Below, piece after piece: positions 16,201 to 25,173 of a DNA stretch of 43,642 bases. The DNA is taken from the NCBI GenBank assembly GCA_015655355.1, contig JAATFG010000118.1:1-43642 (forward strand), given 5' to 3'. The translations under genes were made by a program, and so were the position numbers. Each line of letters starts with the position of its first letter. The stretch's first letter is position 1. Source of the DNA: Lysobacterales bacterium (lineage in GTDB: Bacteria; Pseudomonadota; Gammaproteobacteria; Xanthomonadales; Xanthomonadaceae). The notes beneath the pieces were generated by a model. That model was given only the letters and a program-made list of their open reading frames with translations. It had not been told where the DNA came from and searched no databases.

Positions 16201-16981
16201 CCGTGTAGAAATGCAGCGACGACGCGCCGCCGGCAACGAGTTTCTCGCATAGCGCCGCGACCACATCGGCGCCGAACTCGCGGATCGAATCCGCGTCGTC
16301 GGCATAGGCGAGCATGCGCTTCTCCAGCCAGCGCGGGATCTCCGCGCCGCATTGTTCGCTGAAACGGCGCAACTGGCCGAAGTTCGAGATCGGCATCACG
16401 CCGGGCACGATCGGGATCGTCACTCCGAGCTTGCGCGCGCTTTCGACGAAGGCGAAGTAGGCGTCGGCATTGTAGAAATACTGGGTGAGCGCGCCATTCG
16501 CGCCGGCATCCACTTTTTCCTTGAAATGGCGCAAGTCGCTGAGCGCGTCCCTGGCCTGCGGATGGGTTTCCGGGTACGCGGCCACTTCGATGTGGAAATG
16601 CCCGCCGTGTTCGCTGCGGATGAATTGCACCAGTTCCGACGCATGGCGCAAATCGCCCGGCTGGCCCATGCCCGACGGCAGGTCGCCGCGCAAGGCGACG
16701 ATGCGGGTGCAGCCGAGTTCGCGGTATTGATCCAGCAACGCGCGGATTTCCTCGCGCGTGCCGCCGACGCAGGACAGATGCGGCGCGGCGTCGAGGCCAT
16801 GCGCCTGCTTCAGGCGCTGCACGGTTTCGGTGGTGTGGTTCAAGGTCGAACCGCCCGCGCCGAACGTGCACGAGACGTATTCGGGCGAATACACCTTCAA
16901 TTTCTCGACCGTGCGGTCGAGCTGCGCGCGCTGCTCATCGGTCTTCGGCGGGAAGAACTCGAAGGAGACGGGAGTTTTCAT
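16154..16981 (-). CDS. metF: 5,10-methylenetetrahydrofolate reductase
   Basis: FAD-dependent TIM-barrel enzyme that reduces methylene-THF to 5-methyl-THF for methionine synthesis; 275 residues. Family signatures include VSFEFFPPKTDEQ, VSCTFGAGGST, HLSCVGGT, IVALRGDLP, VDAGANGALTQYFYN and VPGVMPISNFGQL. The ATG at 16981 is chosen over a TTG two codons upstream because GGAG stands 8 nt before it and the family begins M-K-x-P-x-SFEFFPP. It lies 101 bp downstream of ahcY with a REP-like element between, probably one transcript. Its last 47 bp are antisense to the histidine-kinase 3' end. It works with ahcY and metK in the methyl cycle. Confidence 0.96.
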   Translation of the reverse strand: MKTPVSFEFFPPKTDEQRAQLDRTVEKLKVYSPEYVSCTFGAGGSTLNHTTETVQRLKQAHGLDAAPHLSCVGGTREEIRALLDQYRELGCTRIVALRGDLPSGMGQPGDLRHASELVQFIRSEHGGHFHIEVAAYPETHPQARDALSDLRHFKEKVDAGANGALTQYFYNADAYFAFVESARKLGVTIPIVPGVMPISNFGQLRRFSEQCGAEIPRWLEKRMLAYADDADSIREFGADVVAALCEKLVAGGASSLHFYTVNLARPTQSVLSRLR

Positions 16982-16997
16982 TGTCAATTCTCCGTCG

Positions 16998-17079
16998 TCA
17001 TTCCGGCGGAAGCCGGAATCCAGTGCCTTTCATCGCAAGCGAAGTCACTGGATCCCTGCGCTCGCCGGCATGGCGAGCG
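16998..17079. repeat. REP-like palindromic element between ahcY and metF
   Basis: Tandem inverted repeats: TTCCGGC-GGAA-GCCGGAA (17001-17018), CCAGTG (17020-17025) with CACTGG (17046-17051), and CGCTCGCC-GGCAT-GGCGAGCG (17059-17079). The ATTCCGGCGGAAGCCGGAAT...CCAGTG pattern is the style of widespread proteobacterial intergenic repeats. It sits three bases from the ahcY stop and 20 bp from the metF start. It differs in sequence from the element at 6099-6221. No T tract, so it is not a classical terminator. Confidence 0.75.
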
Positions 17080-17082
17080 AAA

Positions 17083-18525
17083 TCAATAACGGTAATGCTC
17101 GGCCTTGAACGGGCCGTCCACCGGCACGCCGAGGTAGTCGGCCTGTTCCTTCGTCAGCGTGGTCAGCTTCACCCCGATCTTTTCCAGGTGCAGGCGCGCG
17201 ACTTCCTCGTCCAGCTTCTTGGGCAGGCGGTAGACGGTCTTCTCGTAGGCATCCTTGTTCGCCCACAGGTCGATCTGGGCGAGGGTCTGGTTCGCGAACG
17301 AATTGCTCATCACGAAGCTCGGGTGGCCGGTGGCGCAGCCAAGGTTGACGAGGCGGCCTTCGGCGAGCAGGAAGATCGAGTTGCCGGTGGCGAAGGTGTA
17401 CTTGTCCACCTGCGGCTTGATGTTGAGCCGGGTCGCGCCGCTGGTGTTGAGCGCATCGACCTGGATCTCGTTGTCGAAATGGCCGATGTTGCAGACGATG
17501 GCCTGGTCCTTCATCGCCTTCATGTGCTCGAGGGTGATGATGTCCTTGTTGCCGGTGGTGGTGACGTAGATGTCGGCCTTGCCCAGCGAATCTTCGAGGG
17601 TGTTGACCTCGAAGCCTTCCATCGCCGCCTGCAACGCGCAGATCGGGTCGATCTCGGTGACGATCACGCGCGCGCCATACGCACGCAGCGAATGCGCCGA
17701 ACCCTTGCCGACGTCGCCATAGCCGCACACCACCGCGACCTTGCCGGCGAGCATCACGTCCATCGCGCGCTTGAGGCCGTCGGCCAGCGATTCGCGGCAG
17801 CCGTACAGGTTGTCGAATTTCGACTTGGTGACCGAGTCGTTGACGTTGATCGCCGGCACCAGCAGCTTGCCGGCTTCGGCCAGCTGATACAGGCGATGCA
17901 CGCCGGTGGTGGTTTCCTCGCTGACGCCGCGCCAATCGTGCACCACGCGCGTCCAGTAGCCGGGACGTTCGACGGCAACGCGCTTCAACAGGTTCTTGAT
18001 GACTTGCTCTTCATGGCTGTCCGAAGCCGAATCCACCCAGTTCGAGCCGTTTTCCAGCTCGTAGCCCTTGTGGATCAGCAGGGTCACGTCGCCGCCGTCA
18101 TCGACCACCAGTTGCGGGCCGAGCAGGGTGCCATCGCTTGCCTTGAAGGTCAGCGCTTCCAGCGTGCAATCCCAATATTCTTCCAGCGTTTCGCCTTTCC
18201 ACGCGAACACCGGCGTGCCGGTCGCGGCGATCGCGGCGGCGGCATGGTCCTGGGTCGAGAAGATGTTGCACGAGGCCCAGCGCACGTCGGCGCCGACATC
18301 CTTCAACGTCTCGATCAGCACCGCGGTCTGGATGGTCATGTGCAGCGAACCGGTCACGCGCACGCCATCGAGCGGCTTGCTCGCGGCGTGTTTCTTGCGG
18401 ATCGACATCAGGCCCGGCATTTCGTGCTCGGCGATGTCGATTTCCTTGCGGCCGAAATCGGCCAGGGTGATGTCGGCGACCTTGTAATCGGTACCGATCG
18501 AGAAGGATTTGGCTTGTGCGTTCAT
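17083..18525 (-). CDS. ahcY: Adenosylhomocysteinase (SAH hydrolase)
   Basis: NAD-dependent enzyme that splits S-adenosylhomocysteine into homocysteine and adenosine, relieving product inhibition of methyltransferases; 480 residues. N-terminal [28 protein letters not shown], the substrate segment [16 protein letters not shown], the NAD Rossmann motif [16 protein letters not shown], and the C-terminal [18 protein letters not shown]...PFKAEHYRY are all canonical; the C-terminal tyrosine/lysine region contacts NAD of the neighbouring subunit. The ATG at 18525 ([19 protein letters not shown]) has GGAG 8 nt upstream. The open frame continues into the riboswitch, so the longer start is rejected. It is preceded by an SAH riboswitch and followed by metF. 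Confidence 0.97.
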   Translation of the reverse strand: MNAQAKSFSIGTDYKVADITLADFGRKEIDIAEHEMPGLMSIRKKHAASKPLDGVRVTGSLHMTIQTAVLIETLKDVGADVRWASCNIFSTQDHAAAAIAATGTPVFAWKGETLEEYWDCTLEALTFKASDGTLLGPQLVVDDGGDVTLLIHKGYELENGSNWVDSASDSHEEQVIKNLLKRVAVERPGYWTRVVHDWRGVSEETTTGVHRLYQLAEAGKLLVPAINVNDSVTKSKFDNLYGCRESLADGLKRAMDVMLAGKVAVVCGYGDVGKGSAHSLRAYGARVIVTEIDPICALQAAMEGFEVNTLEDSLGKADIYVTTTGNKDIITLEHMKAMKDQAIVCNIGHFDNEIQVDALNTSGATRLNIKPQVDKYTFATGNSIFLLAEGRLVNLGCATGHPSFVMSNSFANQTLAQIDLWANKDAYEKTVYRLPKKLDEEVARLHLEKIGVKLTTLTKEQADYLGVPVDGPFKAEHYRY

Positions 18526-18533
18526 GGCAATGT

Positions 18534-18685
18534 CTCCGGTAAGTCCGCTCGATGCGGGGCGCTTTTGTTTGAAAGCGAGGTTACCGGGCGCCGTTGTCGC
18601 ACGCTTGCATTGCAAACGATTTGCCGAGCCTGGTGGTGTGCATCAGTCCAATCGCAGACCGATCACCATCGCAACGCCCCTCGGC
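18534..18685 (-). promoter_or_regulatory. SAH riboswitch with anti-Shine-Dalgarno expression platform (ahcY leader)
   Basis: The aptamer (18685 to 18586, minus strand) matches the SAH-I consensus. P1 5' GCCGAG (18685-18680) pairs with CTCGGC (18628-18623). The conserved GGGGCGTTGC is followed by a long P2 (TGGTG...CACCA, extended by ATCGGTC/GACTGAT). The signature CCAGGCTCGG and the pseudoknot strand AACGGCGCCC (18595-18586) pair back to GGGCGTT. Immediately after, CCGGTAA (18587-18581) is a perfect complement of TTACCGG (18542-18536), which overlaps the ahcY Shine-Dalgarno GGAG. Forming the ligand-bound pseudoknot would use bases of CCGGTAA and free the SD. That fits the known ON behaviour of this class. 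Confidence 0.92.
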
Positions 18686-18691
18686 GCGCGA

Positions 18692-18697
18692 ATTATA
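18692..18697 (-). promoter_or_regulatory. -10 box of the ahcY promoter
   Basis: Consensus TATAAT on the minus strand (reading 18697 to 18692). It places the transcription start at about 18685, the first base of the SAH aptamer. The -35 region (around 18715-18720, TGCGAT-like) is poor. Confidence 0.7.
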
Positions 18698-18767
18698 GCC
18701 GAACGCCGTAGTGCATCGCAGCATTCGATTCGCTTAGGCTTGGCATGTACACGACGAGGACGGGTTG

Positions 18768-21377
18768 ATGACGGGGATGAGCATCGAAAACGCATTGCAG
18801 TTCGCCAGCGCCGACCAGCCGCTGCGCGAGGACGTCGGCCGTCTCGGCGCGATGGTCGGCGACATGCTCGCCGAGCAGGTCACCCCGGAATTCCTCGCCG
18901 AAGTCGAACGCGTGCGCCATGCCGCGATCGCGCGCCGCCAGCAGGGCGAACCGCTCGACGCGCTGGCCGCGCAACTGGCGAATCTCGAACCCTCGCACGC
19001 CGAGCAACTGGTGCGCGCGTTCGGTGCGTATTTCCAGGTGGTCAACATCGCCGAGCGGGTGCATCGCATCCGCCGCCGCCGCGATTACCAGCGCGCGGGC
19101 AGCGCGCCGCAGCCGGAAGGCCTGCACGATTCGCTGCTGAAATTGCAGGCGCAAGGCGTGACCCTCGACGAGTTGGAGGCGTGGCTGCCGCGCATCGACA
19201 TCGAACCGGTGTTCACCGCGCATCCGACCGAGGCGGTGCGCCGCGCGTTGCTGGAAAAAGAGCAGTTGATGGTCGCCAGCCTGGTCAACGGCCTCGATGG
19301 CGTACAGACGCCGCAGGAGAAATCGGTCGATGCCGCGCGCCTGCGCATGGCCCTGACCGCGGCGTGGCAAACCGCCGATTCCTCGCCGGTGCGGCCCACG
19401 GTCGAGGACGAGCGCGAGCACGTCGGCTTCTATCTTTCCGAAGTGTTGTACCGCGTGGTGCCGGTGTTCTGCGAAACCCTGGAAACCGCGGTGCAGGACG
19501 TGTTCGGCGCCGGCATCGACATGCCGCGCCTGTTGCGCTTCGGCACTTGGGTCGGCGGCGACATGGACGGCAACCCGAACGTCGGCGCCGACACCATCCG
19601 CGACACCTTGCGCGCACAGCGCCGGGTGATCCTGTCGCGCTATCAAAGCGAATTGAAGCAACTGGCGACGCTGCTGAGCCAATCGACCGAACTGGTCGGG
19701 GTATCGGACGGAGTGCTGGCGAAACTCGCCGAATACCGCGCGCTGCTGCCGCAGGTGCAATCGCGCCCGCGGCATGCGGACATGCCGTATCGCCTGCTCA
19801 ACGACTTGCTGCGTGCGCGCCTGCAGGCGACTTTGGACGAGGCGCCGGCAGCCTACGCGGCGCCGGACCAATTCGTTGCCGACCTCAAGCTGGTGCTCGA
19901 CAGCCTCGACGCGAACAAGGGCCGGCATGCCGGCTGGTTCGCGCTGCGGCGTTTGTACTGGCGGGTGCGCACGTTCGGGTTCCATCTGGCGCGGCTCGAC
20001 GTGCGCCAGGAATCGAGCGTGCATGCGCGCGCCCTGAGCGAAGGCGACGACAAGGTCGATGCGGTGTTCGCCGCGCTGGCCGAAGCGCGCCGGCTGCACG
20101 GCGACGATGCGCTCGGCGTCTACATCATCAGCATGGCGCACGGGCGCGAGGATGTGCTCAACGTGCTCGCATTGGCGAAGCGCGGTGGCCTGGTCGATGC
20201 CAATGGCCATGTGCCGCTGGACGTGGCGCCGCTGTTCGAGACCATCGAGGATTTGCGCAACGGCGCCGACGTGCTGCGCGATCTTGCCGCCGACGATGAA
20301 TATCGCGCGCACCTCGCCCAGCGCGGCAACGTGCAGATGGTGATGCTCGGCTATTCGGACAGCGGCAAGGATGGCGGCATCGCCGCCTCGCGCTGGGGCT
20401 TGCAGCGCGCGCAGGTCGAATTGCTCGACGTGGCGAACGAACTCGGCATCAAGCTCACCTTCTTCCACGGCCGCGGCGGTTCGATCGTGCGCGGCGGCGG
20501 CAAGACCACCAGTGCCGTCGACGCCGCGCCACGCGGCAGCATCGACGGGCGCTTGCGCGTCACCGAGCAGGGCGAGGTGATCCATCGCAAGTACGGCATC
20601 CGCGCGCTGGCGCTGCGTTCGCTGGAGCAGGCGACCGGCGCGGTGCTGCGCGCGAGCCTGCGTCCGCGCGCGCCGGAGCCGCGTGAGGCGCAATGGCGCG
20701 AGGTGATGGACCTGGTCGCGGGCGAAAGCAGCCGTGCCTACCGCGATTTCGTCGCAACGCCGCGCTTCATGGATTACTTCCGCGGCGCGACGCCGATCGA
20801 CGTGATCGAACGCATGACCTTGGGTTCGCGTCCGTCGCGGCGCTTGGGGCAGGACGCCGCGCTGTCGAACCTGCGGGCGATTCCGTGGGTGTTCGCGTGG
20901 AGCCAAAGCCGCGCGACGATTCCCGGCTGGTTCGGCGTCGGCAGCGGCTTGCAGGCGGCGGTCGATGCCGGCCACGAAGCAACCCTGCGCGGGATGGCGC
21001 GCGACTGGCCATTCTTCCGCACCTTCCTCGACGACATTTCGATGGTGCTGGCCAAGGGCGACATGGGCATCGCCGGGATGTTCTCGCGCATGGCCGGCGA
21101 CGAATTGCATGCCACGTTCTTCCCTCGCATCGAACGCGAACACGCGGCCACGCGCGACGGCGTTTTGCGCCTGCTCGGCGAGGGGTTCCTGTTGCAGCAC
21201 GACCAACGCCTGGCGCTGTCGATCCGCCTGCGCAACCCCTACGTCGATCCGATCAGCGTGCTGCAGGCGGATTTGCTGCGCCGCTGGCGTGCCGGCGGAG
21301 GCGAGGACGAGATGTCGCTGCGCGCGCTGGTCGCCAGCGTCAACGGCGTGGCGCAGGGCGTGCAGAATACGGGCTGA
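18768..21377 (+). CDS. ppc: Phosphoenolpyruvate carboxylase
   Basis: Fixes bicarbonate onto PEP to give oxaloacetate, replenishing the TCA cycle. The product is 869 residues, the normal bacterial length. Catalytic motifs: [12 protein letters not shown] with H152, [11 protein letters not shown] with K534, and [13 protein letters not shown] with R575, the residues equivalent to the E. coli catalytic His, Lys and Arg. [12 protein letters not shown] and the C-terminal hallmark QNTG are also present. The ATG at 18768 is preceded by GAGGA; a second ATG three codons on is also possible. The promoter region is shared back-to-back with the ahcY riboswitch promoter. Only 23 bp separate it from the DUF4105 gene, so those downstream genes may ride on its transcript. 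Confidence 0.97.
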   Translation: MTGMSIENALQFASADQPLREDVGRLGAMVGDMLAEQVTPEFLAEVERVRHAAIARRQQGEPLDALAAQLANLEPSHAEQLVRAFGAYFQVVNIAERVHRIRRRRDYQRAGSAPQPEGLHDSLLKLQAQGVTLDELEAWLPRIDIEPVFTAHPTEAVRRALLEKEQLMVASLVNGLDGVQTPQEKSVDAARLRMALTAAWQTADSSPVRPTVEDEREHVGFYLSEVLYRVVPVFCETLETAVQDVFGAGIDMPRLLRFGTWVGGDMDGNPNVGADTIRDTLRAQRRVILSRYQSELKQLATLLSQSTELVGVSDGVLAKLAEYRALLPQVQSRPRHADMPYRLLNDLLRARLQATLDEAPAAYAAPDQFVADLKLVLDSLDANKGRHAGWFALRRLYWRVRTFGFHLARLDVRQESSVHARALSEGDDKVDAVFAALAEARRLHGDDALGVYIISMAHGREDVLNVLALAKRGGLVDANGHVPLDVAPLFETIEDLRNGADVLRDLAADDEYRAHLAQRGNVQMVMLGYSDSGKDGGIAASRWGLQRAQVELLDVANELGIKLTFFHGRGGSIVRGGGKTTSAVDAAPRGSIDGRLRVTEQGEVIHRKYGIRALALRSLEQATGAVLRASLRPRAPEPREAQWREVMDLVAGESSRAYRDFVATPRFMDYFRGATPIDVIERMTLGSRPSRRLGQDAALSNLRAIPWVFAWSQSRATIPGWFGVGSGLQAAVDAGHEATLRGMARDWPFFRTFLDDISMVLAKGDMGIAGMFSRMAGDELHATFFPRIEREHAATRDGVLRLLGEGFLLQHDQRLALSIRLRNPYVDPISVLQADLLRRWRAGGGEDEMSLRALVASVNGVAQGVQNTG

Positions 21378-21400
21378 GTCGCGTCGGGCGGAGATCGCGT

Positions 21401-22252
21401 TTGTCCAGGCCATTGCGAAGAATGCTCATCATGGTGCCAGTGCTCGCGCTTGCCGCCTTTCTGCTGTGGTTCTTCCTGCAAAGGCCGCGGCAGGACCGCG
21501 ACTGGTCCGACGACGTGGCGGTACTGCTGCAGCCGGACGTGCAGGGCAACCGCGTCGTCCTGCACGGCGTGCGCAACTTCGATTGGCGCAGCGACAATGA
21601 TTACGACGCACGCTGGGAAACCCGCGAATACGACCTCGATCAACTGGTTTCCGCCGACCTTGCGCTGTCGTACTGGATGGGGCCGCACATCGCGCACACG
21701 CTGGTGTCGTTCGGTTTCCGCGATGGCCGGCACGTGGTGTTCTCGCTCGAAATCCGCAAGGAGCGCGGCGAGGAATTCTCCGCATGGAAGGGGTTTTTCC
21801 GCCAGTACGAGCAGGTGCTGATCGCCGCCGACGAGCGTGACATCCTGCGCGTGCGCACCAACGTGCGCGGCGAGGACATGTACCTGTACCGCATCAACCT
21901 GCCGCCGGCGCAACTGCGCAGCGCCTTCCTCGGCTATCTGCGCTACGCCCAGGAATTGCGCCGCGCGCCGCGCTGGTACAACACCCTGAGCAGCAATTGC
22001 ACCACGATCATCGTCGAGTTGGCGCGCCACTTGCAGCCGGGCCTGCCGCTGGACTGGCGCATGCTGGCATCCGGGCATTTCGCCGGATACGTGTACGACC
22101 ACGGCGGCCTGGAACCCGGCTACGATTACCCGCAATTGCAGGCGGCGGGGCACATCACCGCGCGCGCGAAAGCGGCGGGCGGCGCGACGGACTTCTCGCA
22201 GCGCATCCGCCTTGGCATGCCGGGCGCCGACAGGAACGGGATCGAACGATGA
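21401..22252 (+). CDS. DUF4105 (Lnb N-terminal-like) membrane-anchored periplasmic protein
   Basis: 283 residues. A short basic N-terminus and one hydrophobic segment (MLIMVPVLALAAFLLWFFL) anchor a soluble domain probably facing the periplasm. The domain has the features of DUF4105: VRNFDWRSDNDYDARWETREYDLDQL, HTLVSFGFRDGRHVVFSLEIRKERGEEF, and the conserved cysteine stretch YNTLSSNCTTIIVELAR. The Asn-Cys-Thr segment suggests a papain-like (NlpC-type) active site, but no function is established. The TTG at 21401 is chosen because GGAG lies 7 nt upstream; ATG at 21422 is the alternative and would lose seven basic residues. The stop overlaps the next gene's ATG (ATGA), giving tight coupling to a lipoprotein hydrolase. 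Confidence 0.85.
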   Translation: MSRPLRRMLIMVPVLALAAFLLWFFLQRPRQDRDWSDDVAVLLQPDVQGNRVVLHGVRNFDWRSDNDYDARWETREYDLDQLVSADLALSYWMGPHIAHTLVSFGFRDGRHVVFSLEIRKERGEEFSAWKGFFRQYEQVLIAADERDILRVRTNVRGEDMYLYRINLPPAQLRSAFLGYLRYAQELRRAPRWYNTLSSNCTTIIVELARHLQPGLPLDWRMLASGHFAGYVYDHGGLEPGYDYPQLQAAGHITARAKAAGGATDFSQRIRLGMPGADRNGIER

Positions 22253-24192
22253 AGCACGTGTTTGCCGCGATGTTGCTGTGCTCGCTGGCGTTGCTGTCCG
22301 GCTGCGCGATGGTCAAGGCCAAGACGCAGAAGCCGGCGCAGTACGTCGATGCGATCCGCAGCGACGTGCTCAGCACCGGCGAGTTGAGCGCCGCGGCGCG
22401 CGAGACCCTGCTCAGCGGCGGCATCGAGCAGAAGCCGTGCCAGGAAAAGGTCGCGCTGTGCACGGCCAGGCTGGATTTCATCCTGCAGGAGGATGTCGAG
22501 CGGCGCCTGTCCGCCGAATCGGAACTGTGGCTGGCCGAGGCGATGAAGCTGGCCGGCGACCGCAACACCCGTGGCAGCGACGTCGAGGCCAGCGCATGGC
22601 TCGAATCGGCGCGCTATGCCTATGCGTACCTGTTCTTCAGCGCGCGCAAGCCGGGCGAGCGCGCGTTCGAGAACCGGCAGACGCAGGTGCGCGATTACTA
22701 CAACTACGCGGTGCAGCAGGTGGTGCGCCTGCTGTTCCAGCGCTGGCGCGGGCATGTCGGCGACGATTTTTCCATTGGCCTGTGGAACCTGCGCAGCGAC
22801 ATGCACGGCTATCGCCTGCCCGGCGGCGCGCCGATGCCGCTGGACGTGATCCCGGCGTCGAGCCTGCGCCTGGACGGCATCCGCAGCGTCTACCGGCGCG
22901 ATGGCTTCGGCGCGGAACTGGTGACCGAAGTGTCGCCGCTGGACGTCGGCGCCCCGTCGTCGACGACCGATGTGGAAGTGCCGACCTCGACCCCGCTGGT
23001 GCGCAAGCGCGTCGAGTTGGCGAGCTTCAGCGAAATCCCGTTCGCACCAACCACGGTGCTGCTGCAGTTCGACGGCGACACGCTCGAACAGGTGCTCGAC
23101 ACGCACAGCGCACGCGTGCGCGCGTTCGATCCGAATCGCAGCGATGCGATCGACATCGATGGCGAGCGCGTGCCGCTGGCGGCGAATTTCACCGCGGCCT
23201 CTGGCCTGTGGCTGGCGCGTTCGGGTTTCGCCACCCAATCTCTGCGTTCGCTGCTGGGCAAGGCGCACGGCATCGACGCGGCGCATCTGTACCTGATGCA
23301 GCCGTTCGACCCGGACAAGCGCGTGATCGTGCTGCTGCACGGCCTGGCCAGCAGCCCGGAAGCCTGGGTCAACGTCGCCAACGAAATCCTCGGCGACGAA
23401 CAACTGCGCGCGCATTACCAGATCTGGCAGGTGTATTACCCGACCAACCTGCCGATCGCGGTCAACCGCAGCGAGCTGGACAACCTGATCGAACAGACCT
23501 TGCAGCACTTCGACCCGAAGGGCACGTCGAGCGCATCGCAGCACATGGTATTGATCGGGCACAGCATGGGCGGCCTGATCGCGCGCCTGCTGGTCAGCGA
23601 TTCCGGCGAAAGCGTGTGGAATTCGCTGATGGCCGACCGCAAGTTGAGTGGCGAGCGCGGCGTGCGCGTGCGTGCGACGCTCGGCCCGCTCCTGCATTTC
23701 AAGCCGCTGCCGCAGGTCGATCGCGCGATCTTCGTCGCCGCGCCGCATCGCGGCACGCCGCTCGCCGGCGGACGCATCGCGCGTTTCGTCGCCGGCCTGA
23801 TCAAGCTGCCTTTCACCCTGCTGGAAAACTTCGGCGAAGCGATGCGCGACCTGGCCGGCGACGACGATGCAACCGGCAAGGCAGGCAGCACCAGCGTGCC
23901 CAACAGCATCGACAACCTGCGCGACACCGACCCCTTCATCAAGGCCACGACGGATTTGCCGATCTCGCCGCAGGTGAAGTACCACAGCATCATCGGCGAC
24001 GACAGCAAGCCCGGCACCGCTCTGGAGGATTCCAGCGATGGCGTGGTGCCGTACAAGAGCGCGCACCTCGACGGCGCGCAATCCGAACTGGTGCTGCGAT
24101 CGTGGCACGACGTGCAGCAGAACCCGAAGGCGATCCTCGAAATGCGCCGCATCCTGCACGAGCAGATCGCGGCGGAAAGCGCGCAGCCGTAG
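22249..24192 (+). CDS. Lipoprotein alpha/beta hydrolase (putative lipase/esterase)
   Basis: Large envelope lipoprotein of 647 residues. Lipobox LLSG-C19 follows a 16-residue hydrophobic signal, so it is lipidated and, with Ala at +2, probably sorted to the outer membrane. Residues ~20-340 form an unrecognised N-terminal region. From about residue 355 an alpha/beta hydrolase follows: oxyanion region VIVLLHGLASSPEAWVNVANE, nucleophile elbow LIGHSMGGLIARLL with S439, and a C-terminal part with IIGDD and DGVVPYKSAHLDGA (candidate acid) and SWHDVQQNP (candidate His). The pattern resembles PGAP1/LipA-type lipases, but the substrate is unknown. It overlaps the DUF4105 gene by 4 bp, so the two probably act together in the envelope. 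Confidence 0.85.
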   Translation: MKHVFAAMLLCSLALLSGCAMVKAKTQKPAQYVDAIRSDVLSTGELSAAARETLLSGGIEQKPCQEKVALCTARLDFILQEDVERRLSAESELWLAEAMKLAGDRNTRGSDVEASAWLESARYAYAYLFFSARKPGERAFENRQTQVRDYYNYAVQQVVRLLFQRWRGHVGDDFSIGLWNLRSDMHGYRLPGGAPMPLDVIPASSLRLDGIRSVYRRDGFGAELVTEVSPLDVGAPSSTTDVEVPTSTPLVRKRVELASFSEIPFAPTTVLLQFDGDTLEQVLDTHSARVRAFDPNRSDAIDIDGERVPLAANFTAASGLWLARSGFATQSLRSLLGKAHGIDAAHLYLMQPFDPDKRVIVLLHGLASSPEAWVNVANEILGDEQLRAHYQIWQVYYPTNLPIAVNRSELDNLIEQTLQHFDPKGTSSASQHMVLIGHSMGGLIARLLVSDSGESVWNSLMADRKLSGERGVRVRATLGPLLHFKPLPQVDRAIFVAAPHRGTPLAGGRIARFVAGLIKLPFTLLENFGEAMRDLAGDDDATGKAGSTSVPNSIDNLRDTDPFIKATTDLPISPQVKYHSIIGDDSKPGTALEDSSDGVVPYKSAHLDGAQSELVLRSWHDVQQNPKAILEMRRILHEQIAAESAQP

Positions 24193-24217
24193 CGGCGCGC
24201 TGCCGGCATTCACCGAC

Positions 24218-25048
24218 TCAGAAGTTCGCCGTCGCCGGATCGGGGCCGACGCGCTTGTTGCGGTCGAGCCTGGCGATGGCGGCGAGGTCGTCGCCATCGA
24301 GGGCGAAATCGAAGATGTCGATGTTCTCGGCGAGGCGCGCGGCATGCACCGATTTCGGGAACACCACGTTGCCGATTTCGACGTGCCAGCGCAGCACGAC
24401 CTGCGCGGCGCTCTTGCCGTGCTTCTTGGCGATGGCTTGCAGCGCTGCGTCGCCGAGCAGCTCGCCGCCCTGCGCCAGCGGCGACCATGCTTCGGTGACG
24501 ATGCCGTGCTGCGCGTGGAAGTCGCGCAATTCTTTCTGCTGCAGCCATGGATGCAGTTCGATCTGGTTGGCCACCGGCACCACGCCGGTCGCGTCGATGA
24601 TGCGTTCGAGGTCTTCGATGCGATAGTTCGACACGCCGATGCTGGTCGCCTTGCCGGCCTTCTGCGCGTCGATCAGCGCCTTCCACGTGTCGACCTGGCG
24701 GTCGTTGGCCGGCGTCGGCCAGTGGATCAGGTACAGATCGACGTGGTCGAGCCCGAGCTTGGCAAGGCTCGTATCGAGCGCGCGCAATGCACTGTCGTGG
24801 CCCTGGTCGGAATTCCACAATTTCGTGGTGATGAACAGCTCGTCGCGCTTCAGGCCCGATGCGGCGATCGCCGCGCCGACGCCCTCCTCGTTGCGGTAGA
24901 TCGCCGCGCCGTCGATGTGGCGATAACCGGCCTTGAACGCGGTGGCAACGACCTGCGCGGTTTGGTCCGCCGGCGTCTGCCACACGCCGAGGCCGAATTG
25001 CGGAATGGACTTGCCGTCGCGGAATTTGAGGGTGGGGACCTGGCTCAT
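24218..25048 (-). CDS. Aldo/keto reductase (DkgA/2,5-diketo-gluconate reductase type)
   Basis: NADPH-dependent TIM-barrel reductase of aldehydes and ketones, 276 residues. The catalytic tetrad is present: D46 and Y51 in HIDGAAIYRNEEGVG, K76 in FITTKLWN and H109 in LYLIHWP. GVSNYRIEDLERI, PVANQIELHPWLQQ and the coenzyme-binding PKSVHAARLAEN are typical of the DkgA/AKR5 group. The ATG at 25048 (MSQVPTLKF) has AGGA upstream; the frame remains open for 43 more codons without similarity. It is convergent with the lipoprotein hydrolase (25-bp gap). Physiological substrate not determinable. Confidence 0.93.
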   Translation of the reverse strand: MSQVPTLKFRDGKSIPQFGLGVWQTPADQTAQVVATAFKAGYRHIDGAAIYRNEEGVGAAIAASGLKRDELFITTKLWNSDQGHDSALRALDTSLAKLGLDHVDLYLIHWPTPANDRQVDTWKALIDAQKAGKATSIGVSNYRIEDLERIIDATGVVPVANQIELHPWLQQKELRDFHAQHGIVTEAWSPLAQGGELLGDAALQAIAKKHGKSAAQVVLRWHVEIGNVVFPKSVHAARLAENIDIFDFALDGDDLAAIARLDRNKRVGPDPATANF

Positions 25049-25173
25049 GAAGCTATCCTTGAATAGTGGACACGATGCATGGCCGCGCGCCGACAGGGCG
25101 CGCGACCGCAAGAGCCAATTATCCGCAAGCGGGCCGCGATGCGCAGCGCCTGCCGGCGCGTCACAGCAATCCA

